Shown: positions 1 through 9,962, counted from the first letter of the stretch. The stretch: DNA of 43,125 nucleotides from an uncultured Planctomycetia bacterium (GCA_937919205.1 CALFOZ010000091.1:1-43125), one strand, 5' to 3'. A program made the numbers and translations. Notes: a model not told the origin generated them from the letters alone.

Positions 1-48
1 AGCGCGATTATTGTGCATCACCCAGAGGCCAAGTACTTCGCCATTTAA
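1..48 (+). CDS. possible 3' end of a CDS truncated by the window (...SAIIVHHPEAKYFAI*)
   Basis: Frame 1 is open from base 1 to TAA at 46-48; too short to identify. Confidence 0.25.
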   Translation, partial: SAIIVHHPEAKYFAI

Positions 49-182
49 TTTGAAGCGGTGGTGCTTTGTCCTAGCGGCTGGGAGCAGCCAAGATCACGCA
101 TCATTTTGATTTATTGGAGGGCCAGAGGCTCAGTATTTACGCAGCGTGGTTGTCTAAGACCCTGTGGCAAACTCTTTTATTT

Positions 183-806
183 CTAGCTAGCCAACGCGCC
201 GCGCAAATGCGCCGCAATTTCCGCGCAACTCAGAACATCGGCGTATTTCTGCTGCATGTCAAACATGCTTGTTTCATGCGGTCCAAGTGCGCGATCGCCA
301 ACACCATCGCGCGCAACCACGGTTCGAAAGTTGTGGCTGATGCAATCCACCACGCTTGCGCGCACGCAACCAGAGGTCGTGCAACCCGCCACAATAACGG
401 TGTCTACATTTTTTTGGTGTAGCCAATCTGCAAGTGGTGTTTCAAAAAACGCGGATGGCTTTGTCTTGCGCACAATACATTCGCCAGGCACTGGAGCAAC
501 TTGCTCCACAATCTGACTTGCGGGCGCGGTTTCCGTGAGATCTTTCAGGCTCTTAACTTTCACGCACCACACGCTGGCATCCACGGAGTCAAACACATTG
601 CGCGAGTGGGCCACCGGAATGCCGCACTGGCGCGCCACCGCAAGCAGACTTTTGGTGTTGTTGAGCGCGGCAAGAATGTTGCCGCCGCCTAAATGTTTCG
701 GGTCAGTGAATGCCACTTGAAGATCCACAATCAACAGGGCGGGGCGCGCGCCAAAACCAGTTGAGTTACCGAAGCCTTGCTGTTTGTATGTATCAATGTC
801 GCTCAT
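183..806 (-). CDS. isochorismatase-family cysteine hydrolase (N-carbamoylsarcosine amidase-like)
   Basis: LLIVDLQVAF (Asp), RKTKPSAFFETPL (Lys) and VIVAGCTTSGCVRASVVDC (Cys) match the family triad and motifs. Confidence 0.9.
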   Translation of the reverse strand: MSDIDTYKQQGFGNSTGFGARPALLIVDLQVAFTDPKHLGGGNILAALNNTKSLLAVARQCGIPVAHSRNVFDSVDASVWCVKVKSLKDLTETAPASQIVEQVAPVPGECIVRKTKPSAFFETPLADWLHQKNVDTVIVAGCTTSGCVRASVVDCISHNFRTVVARDGVGDRALGPHETSMFDMQQKYADVLSCAEIAAHLRGALAS

Positions 807-894
807 TGGAATGTTTTCTGAGATGATTTGGTTTGTTTGGTTGGCAGTGCGTGCCGCTACTTTAGGAAGTTTGCGGCGTAAGCGCGAAGGCGAC

Positions 895-911
895 GCGCTT
901 GTGGCAAGCGC
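895..911. repeat. perfect inverted repeat GCGCTTG-TGG-CAAGCGC
   Basis: Read directly; 7-bp arms, 3-bp centre, 9 bp upstream of TATAAT at 921-926. Confidence 0.6.
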
Positions 912-920
912 AAATAAAAC

Positions 921-926
921 TATAAT
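921..926 (+). promoter_or_regulatory. -10 box TATAAT, 6 nt before the ATG of the SPFH gene (candidate leaderless promoter)
   Basis: Exact TATAAT; ATG at 933. Confidence 0.6.
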
Positions 927-932
927 GGGGGC

Positions 933-1937
933 ATGACAAGCACCACATCAACAACATCAAGTGATGGCGCCGCATCTACGCAACGATTGCTCGGCGCGTC
1001 TCTGTTTCGCGAGAATCTGTTTAAACCATTTTCGGGCTGGCTGATTGTGCCGTTGTGGATTTTCATTCTACTTTTTGCCCTCGCCATTTTCATGGACGGC
1101 GTGCGTATGCAAGAACCGCCGCCAATTATTTTGGCCGTCTTGATTTTTCTTTCACTACTTATTTGTGTCGCGGGCTTCTTTGTGGTGGGTCCCAATGAAA
1201 GTCGCGCGATGGTGCTGTTTGGCCACTATCGCGGCACGGTTCGCAAAGTTGGATTTCACTGGACCAATCCGTTCACCATGAAGAAAAAAATCACTCTGCG
1301 CGTGCGCACATTTGAAACTGGCGCGTTTGAGACCGAGGCCGTGAAAGATCAAACGGGAAAAGTGATTCGCGAGGCAACTCGTTCGCGCAACCCCGTGAAG
1401 GTGAACGATCTTGATGGCAACCCGATTGATATTGCGGCGGTAGTTGTGTGGCGCGTTGTTGACACAGCGGAGGCGCTGTTCGCCGTGCAAAATTACGAGC
1501 GCTATGTAGAAATTCAAAGCGAGTCCGCACTGCGCAATTTGGCAAGCCGCTATCACTACGACTCGCCCGATGTGAATGGCACAAGCCTGCGCGGTAGCAC
1601 GGATTTGGTTGGCGCAAAATTGAAAGAAGAACTTGATGGCCGTCTTGGTGGCGCGGGCATTGAAGTGTTGGAAAGCCGCATCTCCAGTTTGAGTTACTCG
1701 CCAGAAATTGCCGCGGCCATGTTGCAGAGGCAACAAGCGTCGGCCATGGTGGCGGCGCGATTTAAAATTGTGGAAGGCGCGGTGGGCATGGTGGAGTTGG
1801 CCATGGCGCAAATTGAGTCCAAGAAATTGGCGGTTATGAGCGCCGAGCAAAAAGCGCAAATGGTGAGCAATTTGCTTGTGGTTTTGGTCAGCGATCGCGG
1901 CGCGCAACCCGTGGTGCAAGCTGGTGGTGGGGCGTAA
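933..1937 (+). CDS. SPFH/Band 7 domain membrane protein
   Basis: Two N-terminal hydrophobic segments, VVGPNESRAMVLFGHYRGTVRKVGFHWTNPF and the SPFH-like core (VNDLDGNPIDIAAVVVWRVVDTAEA). Confidence 0.9.
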   Translation: MTSTTSTTSSDGAASTQRLLGASLFRENLFKPFSGWLIVPLWIFILLFALAIFMDGVRMQEPPPIILAVLIFLSLLICVAGFFVVGPNESRAMVLFGHYRGTVRKVGFHWTNPFTMKKKITLRVRTFETGAFETEAVKDQTGKVIREATRSRNPVKVNDLDGNPIDIAAVVVWRVVDTAEALFAVQNYERYVEIQSESALRNLASRYHYDSPDVNGTSLRGSTDLVGAKLKEELDGRLGGAGIEVLESRISSLSYSPEIAAAMLQRQQASAMVAARFKIVEGAVGMVELAMAQIESKKLAVMSAEQKAQMVSNLLVVLVSDRGAQPVVQAGGGA

Positions 1938-2122
1938 CGCGTCAATGCGCGCGTAAAAAATATGTTGTCAAGGCGCGGCTCGTCAATGAACAATTGATTT
2001 CTAATTTACAAGAAATTGACAAGGGTATTTAGCCACGCGCCGTGGCACTTTCACGCAGTAACGCAATGCGGCGCGTTTCTCGTATGATCGCCGACCCGAC
2101 ATTTCGCTCGGGTTGACCAATC

Positions 2123-3994
2123 ATGCTTATCACCGCAAAAGATCTTTCCAAGTCACACGGCCTGCGCGAATTATTCAGCGGCGTTTCATTTAGCGTGGCC
2201 GACGGCGACCGCGTTGGTTTTATTGGCCCTAACGGCGCCGGCAAGACCACGTTGTTGCGCATGCTTGCAGGAATTGAAGAACCCGATCACGGTTTGGTGC
2301 GCACACAGCGCAACGCGGTGATTGTGTTTGTAAGTCAGCGCGATGATTTTCCCGCGGGTCTTACGCCGCGCACGGCCGCAACCGCCGCGGCGTTGAAGTC
2401 CGCAAGCGTGCACGGCGACGCGCTTGAGGCCGAAGTTCTTGGCAGTGTGATTCTGGGCAAGCTTGGGTTTCCCGATTCACGCATGGACGAGCCCGTGGAA
2501 TTGCTTTCGGGTGGATGGAAAAAACGCCTTTCTATTGCCTGCGGTTTGTGCGAAGCGGGGGGCACGCCCGATTTGCTTTTGCTTGACGAGCCCACAAATC
2601 ATTTGGATGTTGAAGGTATTCGTTGGCTGGAACAATTTTTATCACGCGGAACCAATGACATTCGTGCGGGTGCGTGCGTGTTCGTGACGCATGATCGCGC
2701 GTTCTTGGAGCGCGTGGCAACGCGCGTGTTGGAATTAAGCCGCGCGTATCCGCAAGGCACGCTCATGATCGAAGGCAACTACAGCGAGTTCCTTCGTCGA
2801 CGAGATGAATTTCTAGAGGCGCAAGGCCGCGCCGAGGCCACGCTTGCCAATGAAGTCCGCATGGACGATGTGTGGTTGTCGCGCGGTCCACAAGGCCGCG
2901 GCACCAAGGCCAAGAGCCGCATTGATGAGAGCGCGGATCGGCGCGATGTGCTCAGCGCAATCGCCGCGCGCAATGAGGCCGCGGGCGCGGGTGGAGCGCG
3001 TGTGGATTTCACAGCCAGTGGTCGCCGTACGCGTCGCTTGGTTGTGGCAACTGGTATTAGCAAAGGCTTTGATGGCCGCACGCTGTTTCGCGACCTTGAT
3101 TTGGAAATTGCGCCAGGCGATCGCCTTGGCTTGATGGGCCCGAATGGCAGTGGAAAGACCACGCTTTTAGGCATTTTGTGCGGCGACATGAAACCCGACA
3201 CGGGCGACATTCGGTTTGCCGATCCAATGCCGCGCGTTGTGATTTTGCGCCAGCAACGCACCGACATTCCAGAAAATACTTTGTTGCGCGACGCTATTTG
3301 TCCGCTGGGCGAGGTTGTGGATTTTCAAGGTCGCTCCATGCACATCACCGCGTGGTCGCGAAGATTTCTTTTTAAGGACGCGCAACTTCTGCAAACTGTA
3401 AAAAATCTTTCTGGTGGCGAGCGGGCACGCGCGCACATTGCGCGCATGATGCTTGAGCCCGCCGACATTCTGGTATTGGACGAACCTACCAACGACTTGG
3501 ACATTCCAACACTTGAGGTGCTGGAGGAGTCGATCGAATCTTTTCCTGGCGCCGTATTGTTGGTCACGCATGATCGCACCATGTTGAAGCGCTTGGCAAA
3601 AAGTATCGCCGTGATTGGCGCGCCCGACGCCAGCGTGTCGGTGGTTGCAAGTCTTGATCAAGCCATGGCGTGTTTGGAGCGCGCTGAAAAAGAAGTGGCC
3701 GAGCGCGACCGCACAACGCGCATGGAAGGAAACCGCGCCGCCAAAGCCGCGGGTGCGGCAACAAGCAAGCGCACGCGATTAAGTTTCAAGGAGCAACGCG
3801 AACTAGACGCCATGGAAACCGCGGTTGAAACCGCTGAAAAAGAGCGGCTTGTTGCGGAGGCGCGCGTGGCAGATCCCGCCGTTGCCGCCGACCATGTGAA
3901 AATGGCCGCGGCGTGCAAGTCGCTTGATGAGGCGCAAGAAAAAATCCACACGTTGTATGTGCGCTGGCAAGAACTTGAGACCAAGCGGGGTTGA
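2123..3994 (+). CDS. ABC-F family ATP-binding protein (Uup/EttA-like)
   Basis: Two Walker A motifs (GPNGAGKTT, GPNGSGKTT), signature LSGGWKKR and LSGGERARA, Walker B LLLLDEPTNHLD and ILVLDEPTNDLD; no TM segments. Confidence 0.95.
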   Translation: MLITAKDLSKSHGLRELFSGVSFSVADGDRVGFIGPNGAGKTTLLRMLAGIEEPDHGLVRTQRNAVIVFVSQRDDFPAGLTPRTAATAAALKSASVHGDALEAEVLGSVILGKLGFPDSRMDEPVELLSGGWKKRLSIACGLCEAGGTPDLLLLDEPTNHLDVEGIRWLEQFLSRGTNDIRAGACVFVTHDRAFLERVATRVLELSRAYPQGTLMIEGNYSEFLRRRDEFLEAQGRAEATLANEVRMDDVWLSRGPQGRGTKAKSRIDESADRRDVLSAIAARNEAAGAGGARVDFTASGRRTRRLVVATGISKGFDGRTLFRDLDLEIAPGDRLGLMGPNGSGKTTLLGILCGDMKPDTGDIRFADPMPRVVILRQQRTDIPENTLLRDAICPLGEVVDFQGRSMHITAWSRRFLFKDAQLLQTVKNLSGGERARAHIARMMLEPADILVLDEPTNDLDIPTLEVLEESIESFPGAVLLVTHDRTMLKRLAKSIAVIGAPDASVSVVASLDQAMACLERAEKEVAERDRTTRMEGNRAAKAAGAATSKRTRLSFKEQRELDAMETAVETAEKERLVAEARVADPAVAADHVKMAAACKSLDEAQEKIHTLYVRWQELETKRG

Positions 3995-4006
3995 AAGATT
4001 CTGATT

Positions 4007-5143
4007 TTATTTTGCCGTGCCGCTGAGCGCTTTTTGGGCCGCCACCAATTGCATCATGGTGGCGTCATTCAGAGTCATTGGGTGTCCTTGCCAACGCACA
4101 ATGCCGTCGCTTGAAACCACCGCGCAACTTGGAATGCCTTTGACTTCAAAGAAGTCCTTCAGTTTGTGTTCTGGATCGAGCGCGAATGAATAATTGAATG
4201 AGGCTAATTTTAATTTGGCCTTGATCAATCCCGCGTCAAATGCGCCTTTCGTTTCATCGCTTATGCCAATACATACAGCGTTTTCAGCGAATTTTTTTGA
4301 AAGCTCGTTCATGTGGGGAATGGATGCGACACATGGACCGCACCACGTGGCCCAAAAGTCAATCACAAGAAGTTTTTTGTCCACGGCCGGTTGCGTGGTG
4401 ATCCATTCTTGCGGCGCCAAGGCGATCATGCGCTGGCCGCGTCGATCCTTCGCGGCATCAACTGGGTTTGAAAATGTTGGAAATGTAGTGGGTGCCGCGG
4501 CCGCGGTGCCTGTAGCAGAGCCGCCCGCACTTGCGCCCGCATCAGATGGCGCAATTTTTTCGGTGAGTAAAAATGCGCACGCGCGTTTCATTCCACTGGG
4601 GGTTAGCCCCGCAAAGCGAATGTTGCCGCGCTTGTCCACCACAATGTTGGTTGGTTTGGTTGGCAAGCCAAGCAGTGTGCTCCACGCACCTTCTGGATCA
4701 AGCGCGATCAGAAGCGGCGCCCTCTTCTCAAGTTGCTTTTTAGTTTTCTCCGCGTCCGCGGTCGACATAATCACCACGAATTTCACATCCGGCGGAAGAT
4801 CTTTTTTCAATTTCTCCGAAGCGTTTAAGCCAGTGGATTTGTCGAGCGCGCTTTGAATCACGGTCACGCAATTCGTAAACGAGGTTGGCGCGGCGCCACC
4901 GAACCACTCGACTTTTGGTGATGCGGGCGCAATTGGCTTTCCTAGCTTTTCAGCGAGCGATTTGCGGTCTTCGTCGTCCATTTTAGAAAGCCATTTGGCG
5001 TTGGCGCCACCATCAGCGGCGGGCAGGTCTATAGCGGGCGGCTTCTTTGTTTGCTTGGTGTCGGTGTCGCCAGCGATTTGTAGCGCGCCAAAAAGCGCGA
5101 GTATGATCAAACCAATGTGTACGCGCCGTGGTGCAATTTGCAT
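4007..5143 (-). CDS. TlpA-like thioredoxin-family protein with an additional degenerate N-terminal thioredoxin-like region
   Basis: VIDFWATWCGPCVASIPHMNELSKKF (WCGPC); N-terminal hydrophobic signal/anchor. Confidence 0.85.
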   Translation of the reverse strand: MQIAPRRVHIGLIILALFGALQIAGDTDTKQTKKPPAIDLPAADGGANAKWLSKMDDEDRKSLAEKLGKPIAPASPKVEWFGGAAPTSFTNCVTVIQSALDKSTGLNASEKLKKDLPPDVKFVVIMSTADAEKTKKQLEKRAPLLIALDPEGAWSTLLGLPTKPTNIVVDKRGNIRFAGLTPSGMKRACAFLLTEKIAPSDAGASAGGSATGTAAAAPTTFPTFSNPVDAAKDRRGQRMIALAPQEWITTQPAVDKKLLVIDFWATWCGPCVASIPHMNELSKKFAENAVCIGISDETKGAFDAGLIKAKLKLASFNYSFALDPEHKLKDFFEVKGIPSCAVVSSDGIVRWQGHPMTLNDATMMQLVAAQKALSGTAK

Positions 5144-5170
5144 ATGGGCATCGTAGCGAATGAAGTGGTG

Positions 5171-6172
5171 TTACTTGTCGAGCGAGTCGCTTTGCGCAAC
5201 GGTGGTCACTTGCGCGCGCCCCACGCTTCGGCGCGCAAGTTGAATCACCACAACTCCACCAAGAATAAAAACGGTTGCCACCGCCGTGCGCAAGCCGGGT
5301 TGTTCGTTTAGAAAAATCCATCCAAGCACAATCGCAACCAATGGGTTCACATAGGCGTACGTGGAAACCGACGCGGCGCTGACATGGTGCAACAACCAGA
5401 CGAACGCGGTGAAGCCAATCATTGAGCCGAACACGGCTAAATACAGCCACGCAATCCATGCGGAATTGTTCCACGGAATTTCACCGATGGGTTTCCATGC
5501 TTCAAAGCACGCGCTGAAGACCAGCAACAGCACGCCGCCGGCGATCATTTGAAATGCGCTTGAAGCGAGCGGATGCGGAGGTTGTGAAACGCGCCGGCCC
5601 ACAATGCCGCCCACGCTCCACAAAATACAACTGGCTAGCACCATCAAACAGCCGACCACATCAATTGGCGCGCTATCGCTGGTTGTGAAAAGTTTTCCGC
5701 TCATCAACACGCCCACGCCAAGCAAGCCAACAACAAGGCCCAGCACAATTTGTGGCGTGAACTTTCCAACGCCTGTTTGCCAGCGATCTAAAAGCAACAT
5801 CCACAGCGGAGTTGTTGCCACGATCAGCGCCGCGAGTCCTGATGGCAGACCTGGCCGCCCTAGGCTCATGCACAACAAACCGTTTGCGCCAAGCATCATG
5901 AACGCGCCTACTAGAAATGCGCCGCGCCAATATGCAGGTTTACCCAGCCAGTGAAATTTAAATTTTCCCAGCGCCGCCAAGATCAGCATCAATGTAGTGC
6001 CGGCTAGAAAAAATCGTGAGCCGCCCACAAACAGCGGGGGGATTTTTGTCACGGCGATCTTCATTCCCAGGTAGGTGCTTCCCCAAATGACATACACCAA
6101 TGCGAAACACGTGATAGTCATGGCCACGGGTGGTGATGATTTTGAATTTAAATTCAACGATGACACCAACAA
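5171..6172 (-). CDS. EamA/DMT-family transporter
   Basis: About 10 hydrophobic segments, LVYVIWGSTYLGMKIAV and AYVNPLVAIVLGWIFLNE. The ORF begins with TTG; the true start may be the internal ATG at 6121. Confidence 0.88.
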   Translation of the reverse strand: MLVSSLNLNSKSSPPVAMTITCFALVYVIWGSTYLGMKIAVTKIPPLFVGGSRFFLAGTTLMLILAALGKFKFHWLGKPAYWRGAFLVGAFMMLGANGLLCMSLGRPGLPSGLAALIVATTPLWMLLLDRWQTGVGKFTPQIVLGLVVGLLGVGVLMSGKLFTTSDSAPIDVVGCLMVLASCILWSVGGIVGRRVSQPPHPLASSAFQMIAGGVLLLVFSACFEAWKPIGEIPWNNSAWIAWLYLAVFGSMIGFTAFVWLLHHVSAASVSTYAYVNPLVAIVLGWIFLNEQPGLRTAVATVFILGGVVVIQLARRSVGRAQVTTVAQSDSLDK

Positions 6173-6338
6173 AATAAAGCGTTTTTAACGCGCGATGCGG
6201 ATGGGTCGACCGTTCTATGCGCGCGGGCTTTCATGAAGAATTGAATGGTAGCGGTGACTTCGATCTTTATACAAAATTCCCTATGATGATTGACAGCGGA
6301 TTGCCGCCTATGGTTGTATTTATGCTTGAAAGGATCCA

Positions 6339-8033
6339 ATGTCTTCACTAAAATCAAATACTTCTGATCACGCCAACACTGCCTCACAGATGCCCGAAAC
6401 TCCAGCGCGCGCTGTGAACCCAGAGGCCGTCACGCTGTCTGGTTATGAAGTTGAACAGCAATACGGTCCGAACATTTCCACCACCGACGCCAAGGATTCA
6501 ACCAAGCCTCACGCGCGCATTGGCCAGCCTGGACAATTTCCATTCACGCGCGGCGTGCATCAGACCATGTACCGCAATCGTTTGTGGACCATGCGTCAGT
6601 TCGCTGGCTTTGGTAGCGCCGAAGACACCAATAAAAGATTTAAGTATTTACTAGATAATGCCAAAGGCACCAAGGCCAACACGGGTTTATCCACTGCGTT
6701 TGATTTGCCAACGCTCATGGGCCGTGATTCAGATGATCCGTTGGCGGCTGGTGAAGTGGGTCGTTGCGGCGTGGCCATTTGCACCATTGACGACATGCAC
6801 CGTTTGTATTGCGAAATTCCTGTGGGCGAAGTCACAGTAAGCCAAACTATAAATGGTCCAGCGTGCGTGATTTGGGCCATGTATTTGGCCATGGCGAAGC
6901 AACGCGGTATTTCGTGGGATTCGCTGGGCGGAACCCTGCAAAATGACATTTTGAAGGAGTTCCACAGCCAGAACGAATTCATTTATCCGCCAGAGGCCAG
7001 CGTGAAGTTGGTTGTGGACACAATTGAATTCGCGGCGCAGAACACTCCCAAGTGGAATTCCGTTTCAATCAGCGGCTACCACATTCGCGAATCTGGTTCC
7101 ACGGCCACGCAAGAGTTGGCGTTCACGTTGCGTGACGGAATGGAATATGTGGAGGCGTGTTTAAAGCGAGGTCTTGACGTTGATTCATTCGCGCCTCGAT
7201 TAAGTTTCTTCTTCAATAGCCATAATGAGTTCTTTGAGGAGATTTGCAAACTGCGTGCCGCGCGGCGCATTTGGGCTAACGCTATGCGCTTTCGGTTTGG
7301 CGCTAAGCAAGAGCGAAGTTGGCTTATGCGCACGCACGTTCAGACCGCGGGTTGCTCGCTCACAGAGCAACAGCCCATGAACAATATTGTTCGCGTGGCT
7401 TATCAAGCGCTCGCCGGCGTGTTGGGCGGTTGCCAAAGTTTGCACACCGACAGCATGGATGAAACTCTTGGCTTGCCAACGGAAGCCGCGGTTCGCGTGG
7501 CGCTTCGAACGCAGCAAATCTTGGCGCATGAAACCGGCGTGCATCGCACGGTGGATCCACTTGGTGGAAGCTGGTTTGTGGAGGCGCTCACCGATCGCAT
7601 GGAAACCGACGCCAATGAATTCATTAAGGAAATTGATGACATGGGCGGCGTAGTTGCGGGCATTCACAAGGGCTATTTCCGCAGGCAAATCGCGGAAGCC
7701 AGCTACCGCTTTGGCCAGGAAATGGAGGCCGGCGACCGCGTGATCGTTGGCGTGAACGCGTATCCAGAAGGCAACGAGGATCGGCAAATGGAGATCCTGC
7801 AAATTCCGCATGAGGTGGAGTCCCAGCAGAATGATCGCCTTGCCAAATTCCGCAGTGAGCGCAACGCGGACTTGGCCAAGAAGGGTCTTGATGGAATTCG
7901 CACTGCGGCGCGTGCCGGCGAGAATGTCATGCCATCGCTTGTGCAAGCGTCGCTAGATTGTTGCACGCTTGGTGAAATGGTGCAGGCCATGGCTGATGTG
8001 TATGGTCGTTACGCTGGCGGCCCCGAATGGTGA
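6339..8033 (+). CDS. B12-dependent acyl-CoA mutase large subunit; active-site residues suggest isobutyryl-CoA-mutase type
   Basis: WTMRQFAGFGSAEDTNKRFKYLL, STAFDLPTLMGRDSDDP, GTLQNDILKEFHSQNEFIYPP, SISGYHIRESG; no fused C-terminal B12-binding domain. Confidence 0.9.
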   Translation: MSSLKSNTSDHANTASQMPETPARAVNPEAVTLSGYEVEQQYGPNISTTDAKDSTKPHARIGQPGQFPFTRGVHQTMYRNRLWTMRQFAGFGSAEDTNKRFKYLLDNAKGTKANTGLSTAFDLPTLMGRDSDDPLAAGEVGRCGVAICTIDDMHRLYCEIPVGEVTVSQTINGPACVIWAMYLAMAKQRGISWDSLGGTLQNDILKEFHSQNEFIYPPEASVKLVVDTIEFAAQNTPKWNSVSISGYHIRESGSTATQELAFTLRDGMEYVEACLKRGLDVDSFAPRLSFFFNSHNEFFEEICKLRAARRIWANAMRFRFGAKQERSWLMRTHVQTAGCSLTEQQPMNNIVRVAYQALAGVLGGCQSLHTDSMDETLGLPTEAAVRVALRTQQILAHETGVHRTVDPLGGSWFVEALTDRMETDANEFIKEIDDMGGVVAGIHKGYFRRQIAEASYRFGQEMEAGDRVIVGVNAYPEGNEDRQMEILQIPHEVESQQNDRLAKFRSERNADLAKKGLDGIRTAARAGENVMPSLVQASLDCCTLGEMVQAMADVYGRYAGGPEW

Positions 8034-8641
8034 TTCGATATTTATTGGCGTGCGTTGTTGGCGCAATGCTTGCGTTCACATGGGGCGGCATTGCGTGGGG
8101 AAATAATTTGTGGTCGTGGGCCATGAAGCCCGCCAGCGCGCCGGTTGAATTATTGAGCGCGGTGCAAATGAACATGAGCCAAAGCGGCGCGCTGTTGTAT
8201 CCCGGCTTTCCTGTGTTGCCCGCAACGGCAACGGCAGCAGAAAAAAAAGCTAGCGAAGATGCCACTGTTGCGGCGTACAAAAAAGGTCCGGTGTTCACGG
8301 TTCTGTTTCACAATGACGGCGCCGACATGAGCGATCCACGCGTGTTTGTGCGGGGTTTTCTCATTGAATTGTTCGCCACCGCGGCGCTAGTCGCGCTGAT
8401 TGGTTTGGGTGGATCAGGCCACGGACCGCTTCGGCGATTCATGGTTCTGCTGGCCGCAGTTGTATTTATGAACATGGGCGTGCATTTGGTGGCGTGGAAC
8501 TTTCAGTATCTGCCCACGGATTGGACGCTGGCCATGATCATGGATAGCGCGGTCACGTGGACGCTCGCTGGTTTACCCGCGGTGATATTTTTAAGATCCA
8601 TGCGTGAAGGCGACACGCCCAAGGAATTCAAGACGGCTTGA
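8027..8641 (+). CDS. hypothetical membrane protein
   Basis: Overlaps the mutase stop by 7 nt; several hydrophobic segments. Confidence 0.7.
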   Translation: MVIRYLLACVVGAMLAFTWGGIAWGNNLWSWAMKPASAPVELLSAVQMNMSQSGALLYPGFPVLPATATAAEKKASEDATVAAYKKGPVFTVLFHNDGADMSDPRVFVRGFLIELFATAALVALIGLGGSGHGPLRRFMVLLAAVVFMNMGVHLVAWNFQYLPTDWTLAMIMDSAVTWTLAGLPAVIFLRSMREGDTPKEFKTA

Positions 8642-8669
8642 ATGATCCGCGCGCGTGCGCAATTATTGT

Positions 8670-9962
8670 ATGCAACAGACTCAACACTCCAAAGAAGGTA
8701 TCGCTCGCGTCATGCTTGCGGCCACCATTGGTAATGTGCTGGAGTGGTATGACTTCGCGGTCTACGGATATTTAGCCACCACGCTTGGACCGCTTTTCTT
8801 TCCCAACGAAAGCCAGACTGCGCAAACACTTTCCGCATTCGCGGTGTTCGCGGTGGGCTATCTCATGCGGCCAGTGGGCGCCATGGTGCTTGGACCCATA
8901 GGTGATCGCCTTGGTCGGCGCGCCATGCTTGTCATTAGCGTGCTCATGATGGGGCTTTCAAGTTTGGTCATGGAATTGCTTCCAACATTCGCGCAAGTTG
9001 GTTTGGCCGCGCCCATATTGATGGTGCTGTGCCGAATGGGTCAAGGCATGAGCGTGGGTGGCGAGTACACCGGAAGTATGACGTATTCCGCTGAAATAGC
9101 GCCAATTCGCTGGCGCGGCACACTGAGTAGTTTGGCATCAGTTGGGTGTCTGACGGGCTTCTTGTTGGGTTCGGCAACGGATTGGATTTTAAAGGGGCAA
9201 CTGAGCGCCGAGGCGGTCAGCGCGTGGGGTTGGCGCATTCCATTCTTGCTTGGCCTGCCCATTTGCGCCATCGCAGTTTGGTTGCGCTCAAGTTTGCCCG
9301 AGACCCAGGATCAAAGTGCGAAAGAGGACTTGAGTTTGGGGAAGGTCTTCAACGACATCACGCGCAATTATCGCAAGACCTTTGAAATTATTTCCATTGT
9401 CACTGGCGTCAACATTGCGTTCTATTTGTTCTTTGTGTGGGCGCCAGATTTGTTACAGCAGGGCGTTGCCAAAGGCCAGCCATGGGTACAAGGTTTCAAC
9501 ACAATGTCGATGGCGTATCAAATTCCATTGATCCTGGCGGGTGGTTGGTTAAGCGATCGATTTGGTCGACGCTTGATCAGTATTATCAGTGTTGTGATGT
9601 TGTTAATTGTGTCAGTGCCCGCGATGCACTTGTGTCAATCTGGAATCAAGAGCGAGTTTGCGATTGGCCAGGCGTTGGTGGGAATTCCTATTTCAATTTT
9701 GTTTGGGTTGCAAGGCGCCATGATTGTGGAACTCACTCCCGCCGTCATTCGGTGCAGTCTTTTTAGTGTGGCGTATTCGCTTGCAATCGCCCTATTTGCA
9801 GGCACTTCGCCTCTGATTGCCACATGGTTCCTGGAGTCATTGAAGTGGCAATGGGGGCCAGTGACCTATTTAATGGTGGGTTTGTTGGTGAGCCTTTGGA
9901 CGCTCTTCACCCTGCCTGAAACACGCCACCGATCAATGGCCGAAATGAATTCCGCGCGCTGA
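8670..9962 (+). CDS. MFS transporter, metabolite:H+ symporter (MHS/ProP-like) type
   Basis: MLAATIGNVLEWYDFAVYGYLA, RPVGAMVLGPIGDRLGRRAML, GGEYTGSMTY are typical of MHS transporters. The ORF opens at 8655 (GTG). Confidence 0.9.
   Translation: MQQTQHSKEGIARVMLAATIGNVLEWYDFAVYGYLATTLGPLFFPNESQTAQTLSAFAVFAVGYLMRPVGAMVLGPIGDRLGRRAMLVISVLMMGLSSLVMELLPTFAQVGLAAPILMVLCRMGQGMSVGGEYTGSMTYSAEIAPIRWRGTLSSLASVGCLTGFLLGSATDWILKGQLSAEAVSAWGWRIPFLLGLPICAIAVWLRSSLPETQDQSAKEDLSLGKVFNDITRNYRKTFEIISIVTGVNIAFYLFFVWAPDLLQQGVAKGQPWVQGFNTMSMAYQIPLILAGGWLSDRFGRRLISIISVVMLLIVSVPAMHLCQSGIKSEFAIGQALVGIPISILFGLQGAMIVELTPAVIRCSLFSVAYSLAIALFAGTSPLIATWFLESLKWQWGPVTYLMVGLLVSLWTLFTLPETRHRSMAEMNSAR

Noticed and set aside
1155-1919. 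254-aa antisense ORF inside the SPFH gene
   Set aside because: Shadow ORF: His/Arg/Ala-rich composition, no motifs, fully opposite a recognised gene. The same applies to 7200-7946-, 17869-18657-, 20649-21467-, 23865-24524- and 42087-42860-.
2844-3134. Alternative-frame + strand ORFs inside the ABC-F gene and elsewhere
   Set aside because: Low-complexity Arg/Ala/Pro-rich translations typical of off-frame GC-rich coding DNA.
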